From assembly GCA_023428365.1 (NCBI GenBank), contig JAEYYQ010000192.1, positions 1-5,452 on the forward strand: DNA of 5,452 nt, given 5' to 3'. Each line of letters opens with the position of its first letter. The stretch's first letter is position 1. Under the pieces are notes generated by a model, which saw nothing but the letters and a program-made list of their open reading frames with translations, ran no database searches and was not told the DNA's origin. Both the position numbers and the translations under genes were made by a program. Of this stretch, positions 1 through 5,438 are shown one piece after another. Source of the stretch: Pseudomonadota bacterium. GTDB lineage: Bacteria; Pseudomonadota; Alphaproteobacteria; Rhizobiales; Hyphomicrobiaceae.

Positions 1-523
1 AGCCCATCCCGACCTCGTCGTGCTGCAATTCGATGCCCACGCCGATTTGCGCGACGGCTACCATGGCGAACACTTCTCGCATGCCTCCGCCATGCGGCGC
101 GTGCTGAATCATCCCAACGTCTCGCTCGTATCGGTTGGCATCCGCGCTTTCTCAAAAGAGGAGGCCACCTACTACGAAGCCAACCACGATCGCATCCGCA
201 TCCACTGGGGCAAGGATCAGGCGACGTGGAATATCGACGAGATCGTCGCACCGCTGCGGGATAAGCCCGTGTACGTGACGTTCGACATCGATGCGCTCGA
301 CGGTGGCATCATGCCCGCGACCGGGACGCCAACGCCGGGTGGCATGCAATATCTGCAGGCGCTCGCCATATTGAGGCGCGCTGCCGAGGTCGGACGGATC
401 GTCGGCGGCGATCTCGTCGAGCTGGCGCCGATGCCGGGACTTCACGCGGCCGACTACACCGCTGCAGCTCTCGCCTACAAGATGATGAACTACGCTCTCT
501 CCGGCACGACGCCACGGCCCTAA
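1..523 (+). CDS. speB: Agmatinase-type ureohydrolase, C-terminal part (5' end outside window)
   Basis: This is the 3' part of an arginase/agmatinase-family (ureohydrolase) gene. The reading frame is open from base 2 and gives 173 residues before TAA at 521-523. Family members are usually about 300-350 aa, so roughly the first 130-150 residues lie outside. Visible signatures are DAHAD (bases 32-46), a conserved SHASAMRR stretch and TFDIDALD (Asp codons at 284 and 290). By family knowledge the Asp/His of DAHxD and the two Asp of xFDxD bind the two Mn ions, so five of six metal ligands are present and the sixth (an upstream His) is off the edge. Next come PATGTPTPGG and GGDLVELAP, both typical of the family. 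The usual DP after the second Asp motif is replaced by DGG. The expected reaction is agmatine to putrescine plus urea in the cytoplasm. A related guanidino compound is equally possible, because specificity cannot be read from this half. The family call is firm; the substrate and symbol are less so. The GTG at 20 is internal, not the start. Confidence 0.85.
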   Translation, partial: AHPDLVVLQFDAHADLRDGYHGEHFSHASAMRRVLNHPNVSLVSVGIRAFSKEEATYYEANHDRIRIHWGKDQATWNIDEIVAPLRDKPVYVTFDIDALDGGIMPATGTPTPGGMQYLQALAILRRAAEVGRIVGGDLVELAPMPGLHAADYTAAALAYKMMNYALSGTTPRP

Positions 524-593
524 CCGGTCCTTGCGCAATGCCGTGCGCGATGCATAACTGCCCCGAACACTTCCAAGATATCCAGGGCAGGAC

Positions 594-1478
594 ATGCGCA
601 AGCTCACCATCGGCGACGTCACCATCACCAGCTTTATCGAGCGCGACGGTCCATGGCGTACGCCCGAGGCAATGTTCCCGAAGGCTGCCGCCCAGCCAGA
701 GCTGCTGGCGGAGCGTCTGAAGGAAGTTGAGCCCGAGACCTACGATCCAACCTCGGGCAAGATGGTCGTCACCTATCAGACCTATGTCGTCCGCACGCCG
801 CATCACACCATCCTGGTCGATACCTGTACGGGCGAAGATAAAGGCTGGCCCGCGCCGATGGACTATCCGAAGAAGCCGTGGGTCGATGGGCTGAAAGCAG
901 AAGGTCTGTCCGTCGAGGACATCGACTATGTTTTCTGCACCCATCTGCATATCGACCATTCCGGCTGGAATACGGTGCTTCGCGATGGCCGTTGGGTACC
1001 GACGTTCCCGAACGCAAAGTACATCTTTCACAAGCGCGAGTACGAAGCCTGGGAAGCTTCGACCAAGGCAGGCGAACAGCGCCCTGGCGGCGGGGGCAAC
1101 GTCTTCCGCTTCAACTGCGAACCCGTCGTCGCGGCTGGTCAGGCGCTGCTGGTCGATGACGATTTCCAGCTCGACAATTGCATCACGCTGGAACCGACGC
1201 CCGGCCATTCGCCGTGCCATTGCTGCCTGCACATCCGCAGCGGCGGCCAGCACGCCGTCATCACCGGAGACCTGTTCCATCATGCGCTGCAGGTGGCCGA
1301 GCCGGAATGGTCGACGGTGTTCTGCTGGGATCCGGAAGAGGCCGTGAAAAGCCGCGAGACGTTCTTTGGGAAAGTCGCTGACACCGACACCAAACTGCTG
1401 CCGATCCATTTCCCCGATCCGTCGGTCGGGCGCATCGAAGGCTGGAACGGCCGTCTGCGTTGGCGGTACCAACGCTAA
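594..1478 (+). CDS. Metallo-beta-lactamase-fold hydrolase (lactonase/thioesterase-like)
   Basis: A complete 294-aa MBL-fold metallohydrolase with the full dinuclear site: HLHIDH (H117, H119, D121, H122), H205 in TPGHSPCH, D226 in ITGDLFHH and H272 in LPIHFPDP. The absence of a signal peptide points to the cytoplasm. Its length and layout (about 110 residues before the HxHxDH motif, then GWNT and DGRWVPTFPNAKYIF) match the lactonase-like MBL branch that includes N-acyl-homoserine lactonases, although quorum quenching is not implied. A hydrolytic role on a lactone or ester is inference. The ATG at 594 has AGGG at 584-587 with 6 nt spacing, and the N-terminal motif MRKLTIGDVTITSFIERDG fits homologues as I remember them. 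An oddity is Cys at 208, 210 and 211 just after the third metal His, where relatives usually have Gly and small residues. It lies 70 bp after the ureohydrolase and 21 bp before the CoA-transferase, so it probably shares a transcript with the latter. Confidence 0.9.
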   Translation: MRKLTIGDVTITSFIERDGPWRTPEAMFPKAAAQPELLAERLKEVEPETYDPTSGKMVVTYQTYVVRTPHHTILVDTCTGEDKGWPAPMDYPKKPWVDGLKAEGLSVEDIDYVFCTHLHIDHSGWNTVLRDGRWVPTFPNAKYIFHKREYEAWEASTKAGEQRPGGGGNVFRFNCEPVVAAGQALLVDDDFQLDNCITLEPTPGHSPCHCCLHIRSGGQHAVITGDLFHHALQVAEPEWSTVFCWDPEEAVKSRETFFGKVADTDTKLLPIHFPDPSVGRIEGWNGRLRWRYQR

Positions 1479-1499
1479 TTCAGCGGTGAGGGTCATCCG

Positions 1500-2624
1500 A
1501 TGACGAAGCCGCTCGAAGGACTGCTGGTCGTATCACTCGAACAGGCTGTGGCTGCGCCCATGGCAAGTAGGCGTCTCGCAGACGCGGGCGCGCGGGTGAT
1601 CAAGCTTGAACGTCCCGAGGGCGATTTCGCGCGCGGCTACGACAAGGCCGTGAACGGCCAGAGCAGCTATTTCGTCTGGCTCAATCGCGGCAAGCAGTCC
1701 GTCGTGACCGATCTGAGCCGGGCTGAGGATCGCGCACTGTTTGAAGCACTGCTGGCCCGCGCGGACGTGTTCATCCAGAACCTCAAGCCTGGATCGCTGG
1801 TTCGTCTTGGCTATGGAACAGAGAACCTTACCGCGCGCTATCCGCGTCTTATCACCTGCTCGATCACCGGCTACGGCGATACCGGACCCTACGCCGATCG
1901 CAAGGCCTACGACCTGTTGATTCAGGCGGAATCCGGTCTTGCCTCCATCACCGGCGGACCGGAAGGGCCAGCGCGTGTCGGCGTCTCGATCGTCGATATC
2001 GGCACGGGAATGACAGCCTACGAAGCAATCCTTGAAGCGCTGATCGCGCGGGGGCGCACCGGCCGCGGCGCCGATATCCGTGTGTCGATGTTCGACTGCA
2101 TGGCCGAACTGATGACAGTGCCGCTGCTGCAAGGTGAAAACGGCCTGATCCCAAAGCGATCCGGCCTCTCGCACGTCTCCATCTCACCGTACGGCGTATT
2201 TGACACCGCCGACGGCGTGCCGATCCTGATCAGCATTCAGAGCGATCGCGAATGGGCAACGTTCTGCAAGAAGGTGTTGTGTGATCCCACGCTGATCGCT
2301 GACGAGAGGTTCGCGACCAATACCGATCGTGTGCGCAACCGCCCGGTCACAGACGGCATGGTCGCGGCATGGTTTGCGAGCCGCGATCACAACACCGCAA
2401 TCGACGTGCTGACCGCCGCGGAGATCGCATTCGCACGGGTCAACGACGTCTCGGGGCTGAGTACCCATCCTCATCTCCGGCGCGTTACGGTCGCCGCACC
2501 GGGCGGTGAAGCCAGTATGCCTGCGCCGGGTGCGCAGCTACACGAGGAAGCCAATCCTCAATTCGGTCCTGTTCCCGTCGTTGGCGCAGATACAGACGCG
2601 GTTCGACGAGAATTTCTTGAATAA
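1500..2624 (+). CDS. CaiB/BaiF class III CoA-transferase
   Basis: A complete 374-aa family III CoA-transferase, which moves CoA between carboxylic acids through an enzyme-bound aspartyl thioester. It is close to the usual 380-430 aa length. Visible hallmarks are the N-terminal Rossmann-type start (PLEGLLVVSLEQAVAAP, then ADAGARVIKLERPEGDFAR), the LNRGKQSVVTDL strand, the ITGYGDTGPYADRKAYDLL motif and the segment around D166 (SIVDIGTGMTAYEAI). D166 aligns with the catalytic Asp169 of formyl-CoA transferase Frc. The SLEQAVAAPMASRRLADAGARVIKLER start resembles, from memory, the subgroup that contains bacterial itaconate and other dicarboxylate CoA-transferases, so a small di- or hydroxy-acid is the likeliest acceptor. 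That is inference. The start is fixed by ATG at 1500 with GAGGG at 1488-1492, 7 nt away. The 21-bp gap after the MBL hydrolase indicates co-transcription. The remaining C-terminal third has no feature I can interpret. Confidence 0.93.
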   Translation: MTKPLEGLLVVSLEQAVAAPMASRRLADAGARVIKLERPEGDFARGYDKAVNGQSSYFVWLNRGKQSVVTDLSRAEDRALFEALLARADVFIQNLKPGSLVRLGYGTENLTARYPRLITCSITGYGDTGPYADRKAYDLLIQAESGLASITGGPEGPARVGVSIVDIGTGMTAYEAILEALIARGRTGRGADIRVSMFDCMAELMTVPLLQGENGLIPKRSGLSHVSISPYGVFDTADGVPILISIQSDREWATFCKKVLCDPTLIADERFATNTDRVRNRPVTDGMVAAWFASRDHNTAIDVLTAAEIAFARVNDVSGLSTHPHLRRVTVAAPGGEASMPAPGAQLHEEANPQFGPVPVVGADTDAVRREFLE

Positions 2625-2655
2625 CCAAGCTCTCATGCATCGCTGAGCTGCGCAG

Positions 2656-2671
2656 TCGCCGGGTGTGGCGA
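2656..2671 (+). terminator. Small GC hairpin after the CoA-transferase gene (weak)
   Basis: TCGCC (2656-2660) pairs with GGCGA (2667-2671) around a 6-nt loop, about 30 bp after the CoA-transferase stop. It is followed by TGAAAATTT, not a true T run. It could slow or end transcription between the CoA-transferase and the dehydratase gene, but a 5-bp stem of this kind is common by chance in GC-rich DNA. Confidence 0.18.
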
Positions 2672-2764
2672 TGAAAATTTGTGCTATGCCTGCCCATAGA
2701 ACTGGCTTGGGCCACGGGCTCTAAGCCGATTGCCGTGTGGCGATCTGTTGTTTGGGAGAATTCA

Positions 2765-3688
2765 ATGTCAGCGGCAGAACCGTTCACCGGCGTCTATCCG
2801 ATCGCCCCGACCCCGTTCACCGACGACGGTGCGCTCGATCTCGATGGCAAGCGCCGTGTCCTCGATTGCATGATTGATCAGGGTGTGGACGGCATTTGCA
2901 TCCTCGCCAACTACTCCGAGCAATTCCTGCTGTCAGACGACGAGCGGCAGACGCTCCTGGAATTGAGCCTGGACCACGTGGCCGGGCGCGTGCCGGTCAT
3001 CGTCACATGCAGCCATTTCAGCACGCAGATCGCGGCTGCTCGCGCCAAGGCCGCCGCCGCGGCTGGTGTGAAGATGCTCATGCTGATGCCGCCCTATCAC
3101 GGATCAGGCCTCAAAGCTGATGAGAAGGGTATGCTGGAGCACTTCCAGCGTGTCGCCGAGGCTGCCCAAATCCCCATCATGGTGCAGGACGCGCCACTGA
3201 GCGGCGTGCAGCTCTCCGTCCCATTCCTGGTACGCCTCGCGCGCGAGGTGCCGTTGGTGCGGTACTTCAAGATCGAGATGCCGGGCACTGCTGCCAAACT
3301 ACGAGCGCTGATCGAAACCGGCGGAGATGCCATCGTTGGTCCGTTCGACGGCGAGGAATCCATCACGCTGATGGCTGATCTCGATGCCGGTGCCACCGGC
3401 ACGATGCCCAGCGCGCTGATGCCGGATCTGATCAAACCAATTCTGCAAGATCACGCTGCCGGACGGCGCGCGGAAGCCGTCGCCGGATATGCGCGCATCC
3501 TGCCACTGATCAATTTCGAGAACCGCCAGTGCGGGCTTCGCGCAACCAAGACCGTGATGAAGGAAGGCGGCGTGATCAAGAGCGATGCCGTGCGCCACCC
3601 GCTTGAGCCGCTGCATCCTGCAACGCGTGCCGGATTACTGGAACTCGCCGCCAAAGTCTCGCCCCTAGCGCTGCGATGGGGAAAGTAA
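2765..3688 (+). CDS. DapA-fold dehydratase, L-2-keto-3-deoxyarabonate dehydratase-like
   Basis: A 307-aa member of the dihydrodipicolinate synthase/N-acetylneuraminate lyase superfamily, a cytoplasmic (beta/alpha)8 barrel using a Schiff-base lysine. K169 in YFKIEMPG is the expected lysine. The Thr-Thr pair of true DapA (GTTGE) is replaced by LANYSEQF, and the catalytic Tyr motif (YNVP) is replaced by VQDAP (Gln141), so lysine biosynthesis is unlikely. The strings ILANYSEQF, HVAGRVPVIVT, MPPYHG, IPIMVQDAP, FDGEE and the end RHPLEPLHP..LALRWGK closely match, from memory, L-2-keto-3-deoxyarabonate dehydratase of Azospirillum brasilense (called araD there, unrelated to E. coli araD). That enzyme converts L-KDA to alpha-ketoglutarate semialdehyde. 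The start is ATG 2765, with GGGAG at 2754-2758 and 6 nt spacing. The frame extends upstream to GTG 2681, but those 28 residues precede the family's conserved N-terminus. No other pentose-oxidation gene is nearby, so the true substrate may be another 2-keto-3-deoxy acid. Confidence 0.88.
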   Translation: MSAAEPFTGVYPIAPTPFTDDGALDLDGKRRVLDCMIDQGVDGICILANYSEQFLLSDDERQTLLELSLDHVAGRVPVIVTCSHFSTQIAAARAKAAAAAGVKMLMLMPPYHGSGLKADEKGMLEHFQRVAEAAQIPIMVQDAPLSGVQLSVPFLVRLAREVPLVRYFKIEMPGTAAKLRALIETGGDAIVGPFDGEESITLMADLDAGATGTMPSALMPDLIKPILQDHAAGRRAEAVAGYARILPLINFENRQCGLRATKTVMKEGGVIKSDAVRHPLEPLHPATRAGLLELAAKVSPLALRWGK

Positions 3689-3726
3689 TCTACCCGTTGG
3701 TCCTACCGACGACCTGACCTCCAAAC

Positions 3727-3755
3727 GAGCTGCAGATCGCAGCTTCCTCATTTTT
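3727..3755 (+). terminator. Possible intrinsic terminator after the dehydratase gene
   Basis: AGCTGC (3728-3733) pairs with GCAGCT (3739-3744) around the 5-nt loop AGATC, with a further G-T pair at 3727/3745. A run of five T follows at 3751-3755, six bases after the stem. The position, about 40 bp after the dehydratase stop, suits a terminator. The stem is short and the T run is displaced, so it may only attenuate read-through into the transporter gene. Confidence 0.35.
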
Positions 3756-3783
3756 GATACTGCCGAATTCAAGGAGGCGCGCG

Positions 3784-4686
3784 ATGCTGCGTCGCCTGGC
3801 CGACAAGGCCTTCAACAATGCCTATCTGCTCCTGACTTTGCTGGCCATCTTCTGGGCCGGCAATCAGATCCTTGGTCGGGCTGTTGCCGGTCACGTTCCT
3901 CCCGTCGCGCTTTCGTTCCTGCGCTGGTCATTGGCGACCGTATTTCTGTTCCCGTTTGCCTTACCGTATCTGAAGCACGACTGGCCGGTGGTGCGCGCGA
4001 ACTGGAAGTTCCTCGCGGTGCTGGGGATCATCGGCGGCGGCGCGTTCAATACGCTCCAATATATCGGGCTGAATTTTACGACGGCACTGAACGGGCTCAT
4101 CCTGAATTCCACCGCACCCATTCTCATCGCGCTGTCGTGTGTCGTCCTGTTCAAGGACAAGATGACACTCAAACAAGTCGCCGGGACGGTCATCTCACTG
4201 CTCGGCGTGTTGATCGTCATTTCGCGCGGCGATCTGGACGTGCTTCTGCATATGACGCTCAATCGCGGCGATCTGCTCATCCTGTTCGGGATGCTGATCA
4301 CCGGCGTCTACACCGCCTATTTGCGACTGCGCCCGAATATCCATTGGGTGACATTCCTGTTTGCCCAGTTCCTGGCATCGGGGCTTTTCAACCTGCCGCT
4401 GGTCATCATCGAGTCGACCGTGTTCGGACTGACTTTGCAGCCGACGCTCGTGACGTTCCTCGCCGTGATGTACGTGTCGATATTCCCGAGCATCATCGGC
4501 TACATTCTCTACACGCGCGGCGTCGAACTCATCGGTGGTGTTCGCGCCGGTATCTTTCTGCACTTGGTGCCGTTTTTTGGCGCGCTGATGGCCATCGGTC
4601 TGCTAGGTGAACCGCTGGCAGCCTTCCATATCGCAGGTTTCGTTTTGATCCTGACGGGTGTCGCAATGACAAGCCGCAAACCCTGA
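3784..4686 (+). CDS. DMT-superfamily (EamA domain) inner-membrane transporter
   Basis: A 300-aa polytopic membrane protein with about ten hydrophobic helices (roughly residues 12-32, 38-62, 76-94, 100-123, 130-148, 163-181, 188-209, 220-240, 254-275 and 280-297). They form the two tandem five-helix EamA repeats (about 15-147 and 162-296) of the drug/metabolite transporter superfamily. Family marks include FWAGNQILGRAVAGHVPPVALSF... near the N-terminus, ALNGLILNSTAPILIAL in helix 4, LLGVLIVISRGD at the end of repeat 1, and the repeat-2 counterparts VELIGGVRAGIFLHLVPFFGAL and LLGEPL. Such proteins mostly export small metabolites or amino acids; the substrate here is unknown. The ATG at 3784 has a consensus AAGGAGG at 3771-3777 with 6 nt spacing. 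The in-frame TTG at 3754 has no comparable site, so the shorter form is chosen. It lies 95 bp after the dehydratase gene and may be linked to that pathway or expressed separately. Confidence 0.92.
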   Translation: MLRRLADKAFNNAYLLLTLLAIFWAGNQILGRAVAGHVPPVALSFLRWSLATVFLFPFALPYLKHDWPVVRANWKFLAVLGIIGGGAFNTLQYIGLNFTTALNGLILNSTAPILIALSCVVLFKDKMTLKQVAGTVISLLGVLIVISRGDLDVLLHMTLNRGDLLILFGMLITGVYTAYLRLRPNIHWVTFLFAQFLASGLFNLPLVIIESTVFGLTLQPTLVTFLAVMYVSIFPSIIGYILYTRGVELIGGVRAGIFLHLVPFFGALMAIGLLGEPLAAFHIAGFVLILTGVAMTSRKP

Positions 4687-4698
4687 GGTTTGCGGCTT
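4671..4698. terminator. Perfect 12-bp inverted repeat between convergent genes
   Basis: AAGCCGCAAACC (4671-4682) and GGTTTGCGGCTT (4687-4698) are exact reverse complements separated by four bases. The TGA stop of the transporter gene is in that loop, so the left arm is also the codons for its last residues. The minus-strand proline-rich gene ends 24 bp away at 4723, and being symmetric the hairpin could end transcripts from both sides. No T run follows on either strand, so it may act as an mRNA 3'-end stabiliser or with Rho instead of as a classical intrinsic terminator. Confidence 0.6.
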
Positions 4699-4722
4699 GG
4701 ATACCTATCGGACGTTTCAGGC

Positions 4723-4929
4723 TTATTGCTTCGGCGGTTCCGGAGATGCCGGCGGCGTTGCCTGAGGCGTTGTCGTTGCCGGCGGAGCCGGAACTGATGG
4801 AACCGTCTTTTCCGCGGGCGGCGGCGCTGGAATTGTCGCTGTTTCTGTCGGCTCGCGCGGCGACATAAGCGCAACCGCGAGCACAACCGCGACAACAGCG
4901 CCAATCAGCCACAAGACTCGACTATCCAT
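4723..4929 (-). CDS. Small membrane-anchored proline-rich protein (68 aa), unknown function
   Basis: I do not recognise a named family. The 68-aa product has one hydrophobic helix at residues 6-22 (LWLIGAVVAVVLAVALM) followed by a tail rich in Pro, Ala, Thr and Glu, with 16 prolines in residues 24-68. This is the shape of an inner-membrane anchor with an extended tail. With Arg4 before the helix the positive-inside rule is weak, but SPRE after it leaves orientation open; a periplasmic tail is my guess. There is no lipobox or clear cleavage site. The reading is supported by a strong ribosome binding site: AGGAGG (plus-strand 4935-4940) lies 5 nt before the ATG. A perfect GGAAC-N16-CGTT promoter lies about 30 bp further upstream. 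It converges with the transporter gene and diverges from the 62-aa gene at 5227. Short proline-rich repeats can arise by chance in GC-rich DNA, but the start signals argue for a real gene. Confidence 0.77.
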   Translation of the reverse strand: MDSRVLWLIGAVVAVVLAVALMSPREPTETATIPAPPPAEKTVPSVPAPPATTTPQATPPASPEPPKQ

Positions 4930-4961
4930 TCAAGCCTCCTAGTACTGACTAATGGGAAAAC

Positions 4962-4986
4962 AACGCATCGAGCGCGCATGCGTTCC
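4962..4986 (-). promoter_or_regulatory. EcfG-type (general stress response) promoter, perfect consensus
   Basis: Read on the minus strand, GGAAC (plus-strand 4982-4986) is followed after exactly 16 bases by CGTT (plus-strand 4962-4965). This is an exact match to GGAAC-N16/17-CGTT, the known target of the alphaproteobacterial sigma factor EcfG. Initiation a few bases after CGTT would give a leader of about 25 nt before the ATG of the 68-aa gene, enough for its AGGAGG site. The position and orientation make chance less likely than the sequence match alone. Confidence 0.68.
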
Positions 4987-5169
4987 CTTCGCACTAACCG
5001 AGGCAATGAAGGAAGTTTACTCAAATACGAATTCAATAATTATCATCCCGAACCAAATAAATTCCAAAAATTACACAGACATCTGGATGCGAATATTTTG
5101 ACGTATTGTGTTTTCCTTTGAGGCGCTATCGGGCTCACCTGCACATTCACAAAACAGGAAGCGCCGCAT

Positions 5170-5195
5170 CGAACCGTAGGTGCCAGGCATGCGTT
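5170..5195 (+). promoter_or_regulatory. EcfG-like promoter for the 62-aa gene, one mismatch
   Basis: CGAAC (5170-5174) and CGTT (5192-5195) are separated by 17 bases. This matches the EcfG consensus at 8 of 9 positions, with C for the first G of the -35 element. Transcription would begin near 5203 and leave a leader of about 25 nt containing the GGAG ribosome binding site. The placement mirrors that of the perfect promoter of the divergent gene, which strengthens the call. Confidence 0.5.
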
Positions 5196-5226
5196 TCCTT
5201 TCGGTGAAGTACATGGAGAGCGTCAA

Positions 5227-5415
5227 ATGAGCCGCAAACCAACCGGATCACCGAAAGAGACTGCTCGCAAAGCGAAGAAAAAGTCCGCGCCCAGTACGCC
5301 CCATCCCGCTGGGCCACACGCCACGCCGGAGCTGACGGATGAAGATGCGACCCCGGGCACCGGCGCATTACCCGGCCGCACCAAGTCTGGCAGCGTGGAT
5401 CCTGGCGTCGGTTAA
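5227..5415 (+). CDS. Small charged, probably disordered protein (62 aa), unknown function
   Basis: The 62-aa product starts at ATG 5227 with GGAG at 5215-5218, 8 nt upstream, and ends at TAA 5413-5415. The N-terminal third is very basic (RKP, ETARKAKKKS), the middle is Pro/His-rich, and then comes TPELTDEDATPGTGALPG with an acidic centre and a Gly-rich end. There is no hydrophobic core, helix-forming stretch, signal peptide or cysteine, so it is likely intrinsically disordered and cytoplasmic. I have a vague memory of short rhizobial proteins with a similar ELT..DATPGTG..LP motif, but no named family or function. The basic start could contact nucleic acid or membrane; this is a guess. The upstream EcfG-like promoter and the divergent small gene suggest a stress-induced role. 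The composition gives little homology signal, so the gene call rests mainly on start signals, promoter and the conserved-looking motif. Confidence 0.72.
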   Translation: MSRKPTGSPKETARKAKKKSAPSTPHPAGPHATPELTDEDATPGTGALPGRTKSGSVDPGVG

Positions 5416-5420
5416 GCCGC

Positions 5421-5438
5421 GCTGCTCGATGCAGCAGC
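5421..5438 (+). terminator. Short hairpin after the 62-aa gene (weak)
   Basis: GCTGCT (5421-5426) can pair with AGCAGC (5433-5438) around a 6-nt loop, starting 6 bp after the stop codon. The position suits a terminator. No T run follows within the window, which ends 14 bases later, so this is only a possibility. Confidence 0.25.

Larger units (their letters stand above)
4930..5226. other. Divergent intergenic region with AT-rich core
   Basis: This is the control region between the two small genes. Both ends carry EcfG-like promoters (listed separately). The centre is markedly AT-rich: by hand count 5011-5070 has 17 G/C of 60 bases, against roughly 60% in the neighbouring genes. I found no tRNA, no large inverted repeat and no convincing coding sequence in the core. 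An open frame of 31 codons from ATG 5006 to TGA 5099-5101 has GAGG only 2 nt before the start and AT-driven codons, so it is not called. Confidence 0.7.

Noticed and set aside
309..1496. Long minus-strand open frame (395 codons) opposite the ureohydrolase end and MBL gene
   Set aside because: It lies antisense to two clear enzyme genes, and the translation is Arg/Ala-rich with no recognisable domain. Long antisense frames are common in GC-rich coding DNA.
2672..2692. Possible housekeeping promoter before the dehydratase (GCTATG as -10)
   Set aside because: No TTGACA-like -35 is found at proper spacing, so support is too thin to list.
2681..2764. N-terminal extension of the dehydratase from GTG 2681
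   Set aside because: The 28 extra residues precede the conserved start of the family. ATG 2765 has a well-placed GGGAG, and the GTG has none.
3754..3783. TTG start giving ten extra residues on the transporter
   Set aside because: It lacks a ribosome binding site, whereas ATG 3784 has AAGGAGG at ideal spacing. The AAGGAGG would itself lie inside the longer coding sequence.
4509..4912. Two longer minus-strand frames overlapping the small proline-rich gene in other frames
   Set aside because: Both run antisense into the transporter gene and have Arg- or Ser/Gly-rich shadow composition. The 68-aa frame has the good ribosome binding site and a membrane helix.
5006..5101. 31-codon plus-strand frame in the AT-rich intergenic core
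   Set aside because: The GAGG is only 2 nt before the ATG, composition follows the AT-rich DNA (Asn/Ile-rich), and no promoter is evident.
5098..5131. Possible sigma-70 promoter (TTGACG at 5098-5103)
   Set aside because: No -10-like hexamer lies at 16-18 bp; the nearest candidate, GCTATC, is about 21 bp away.
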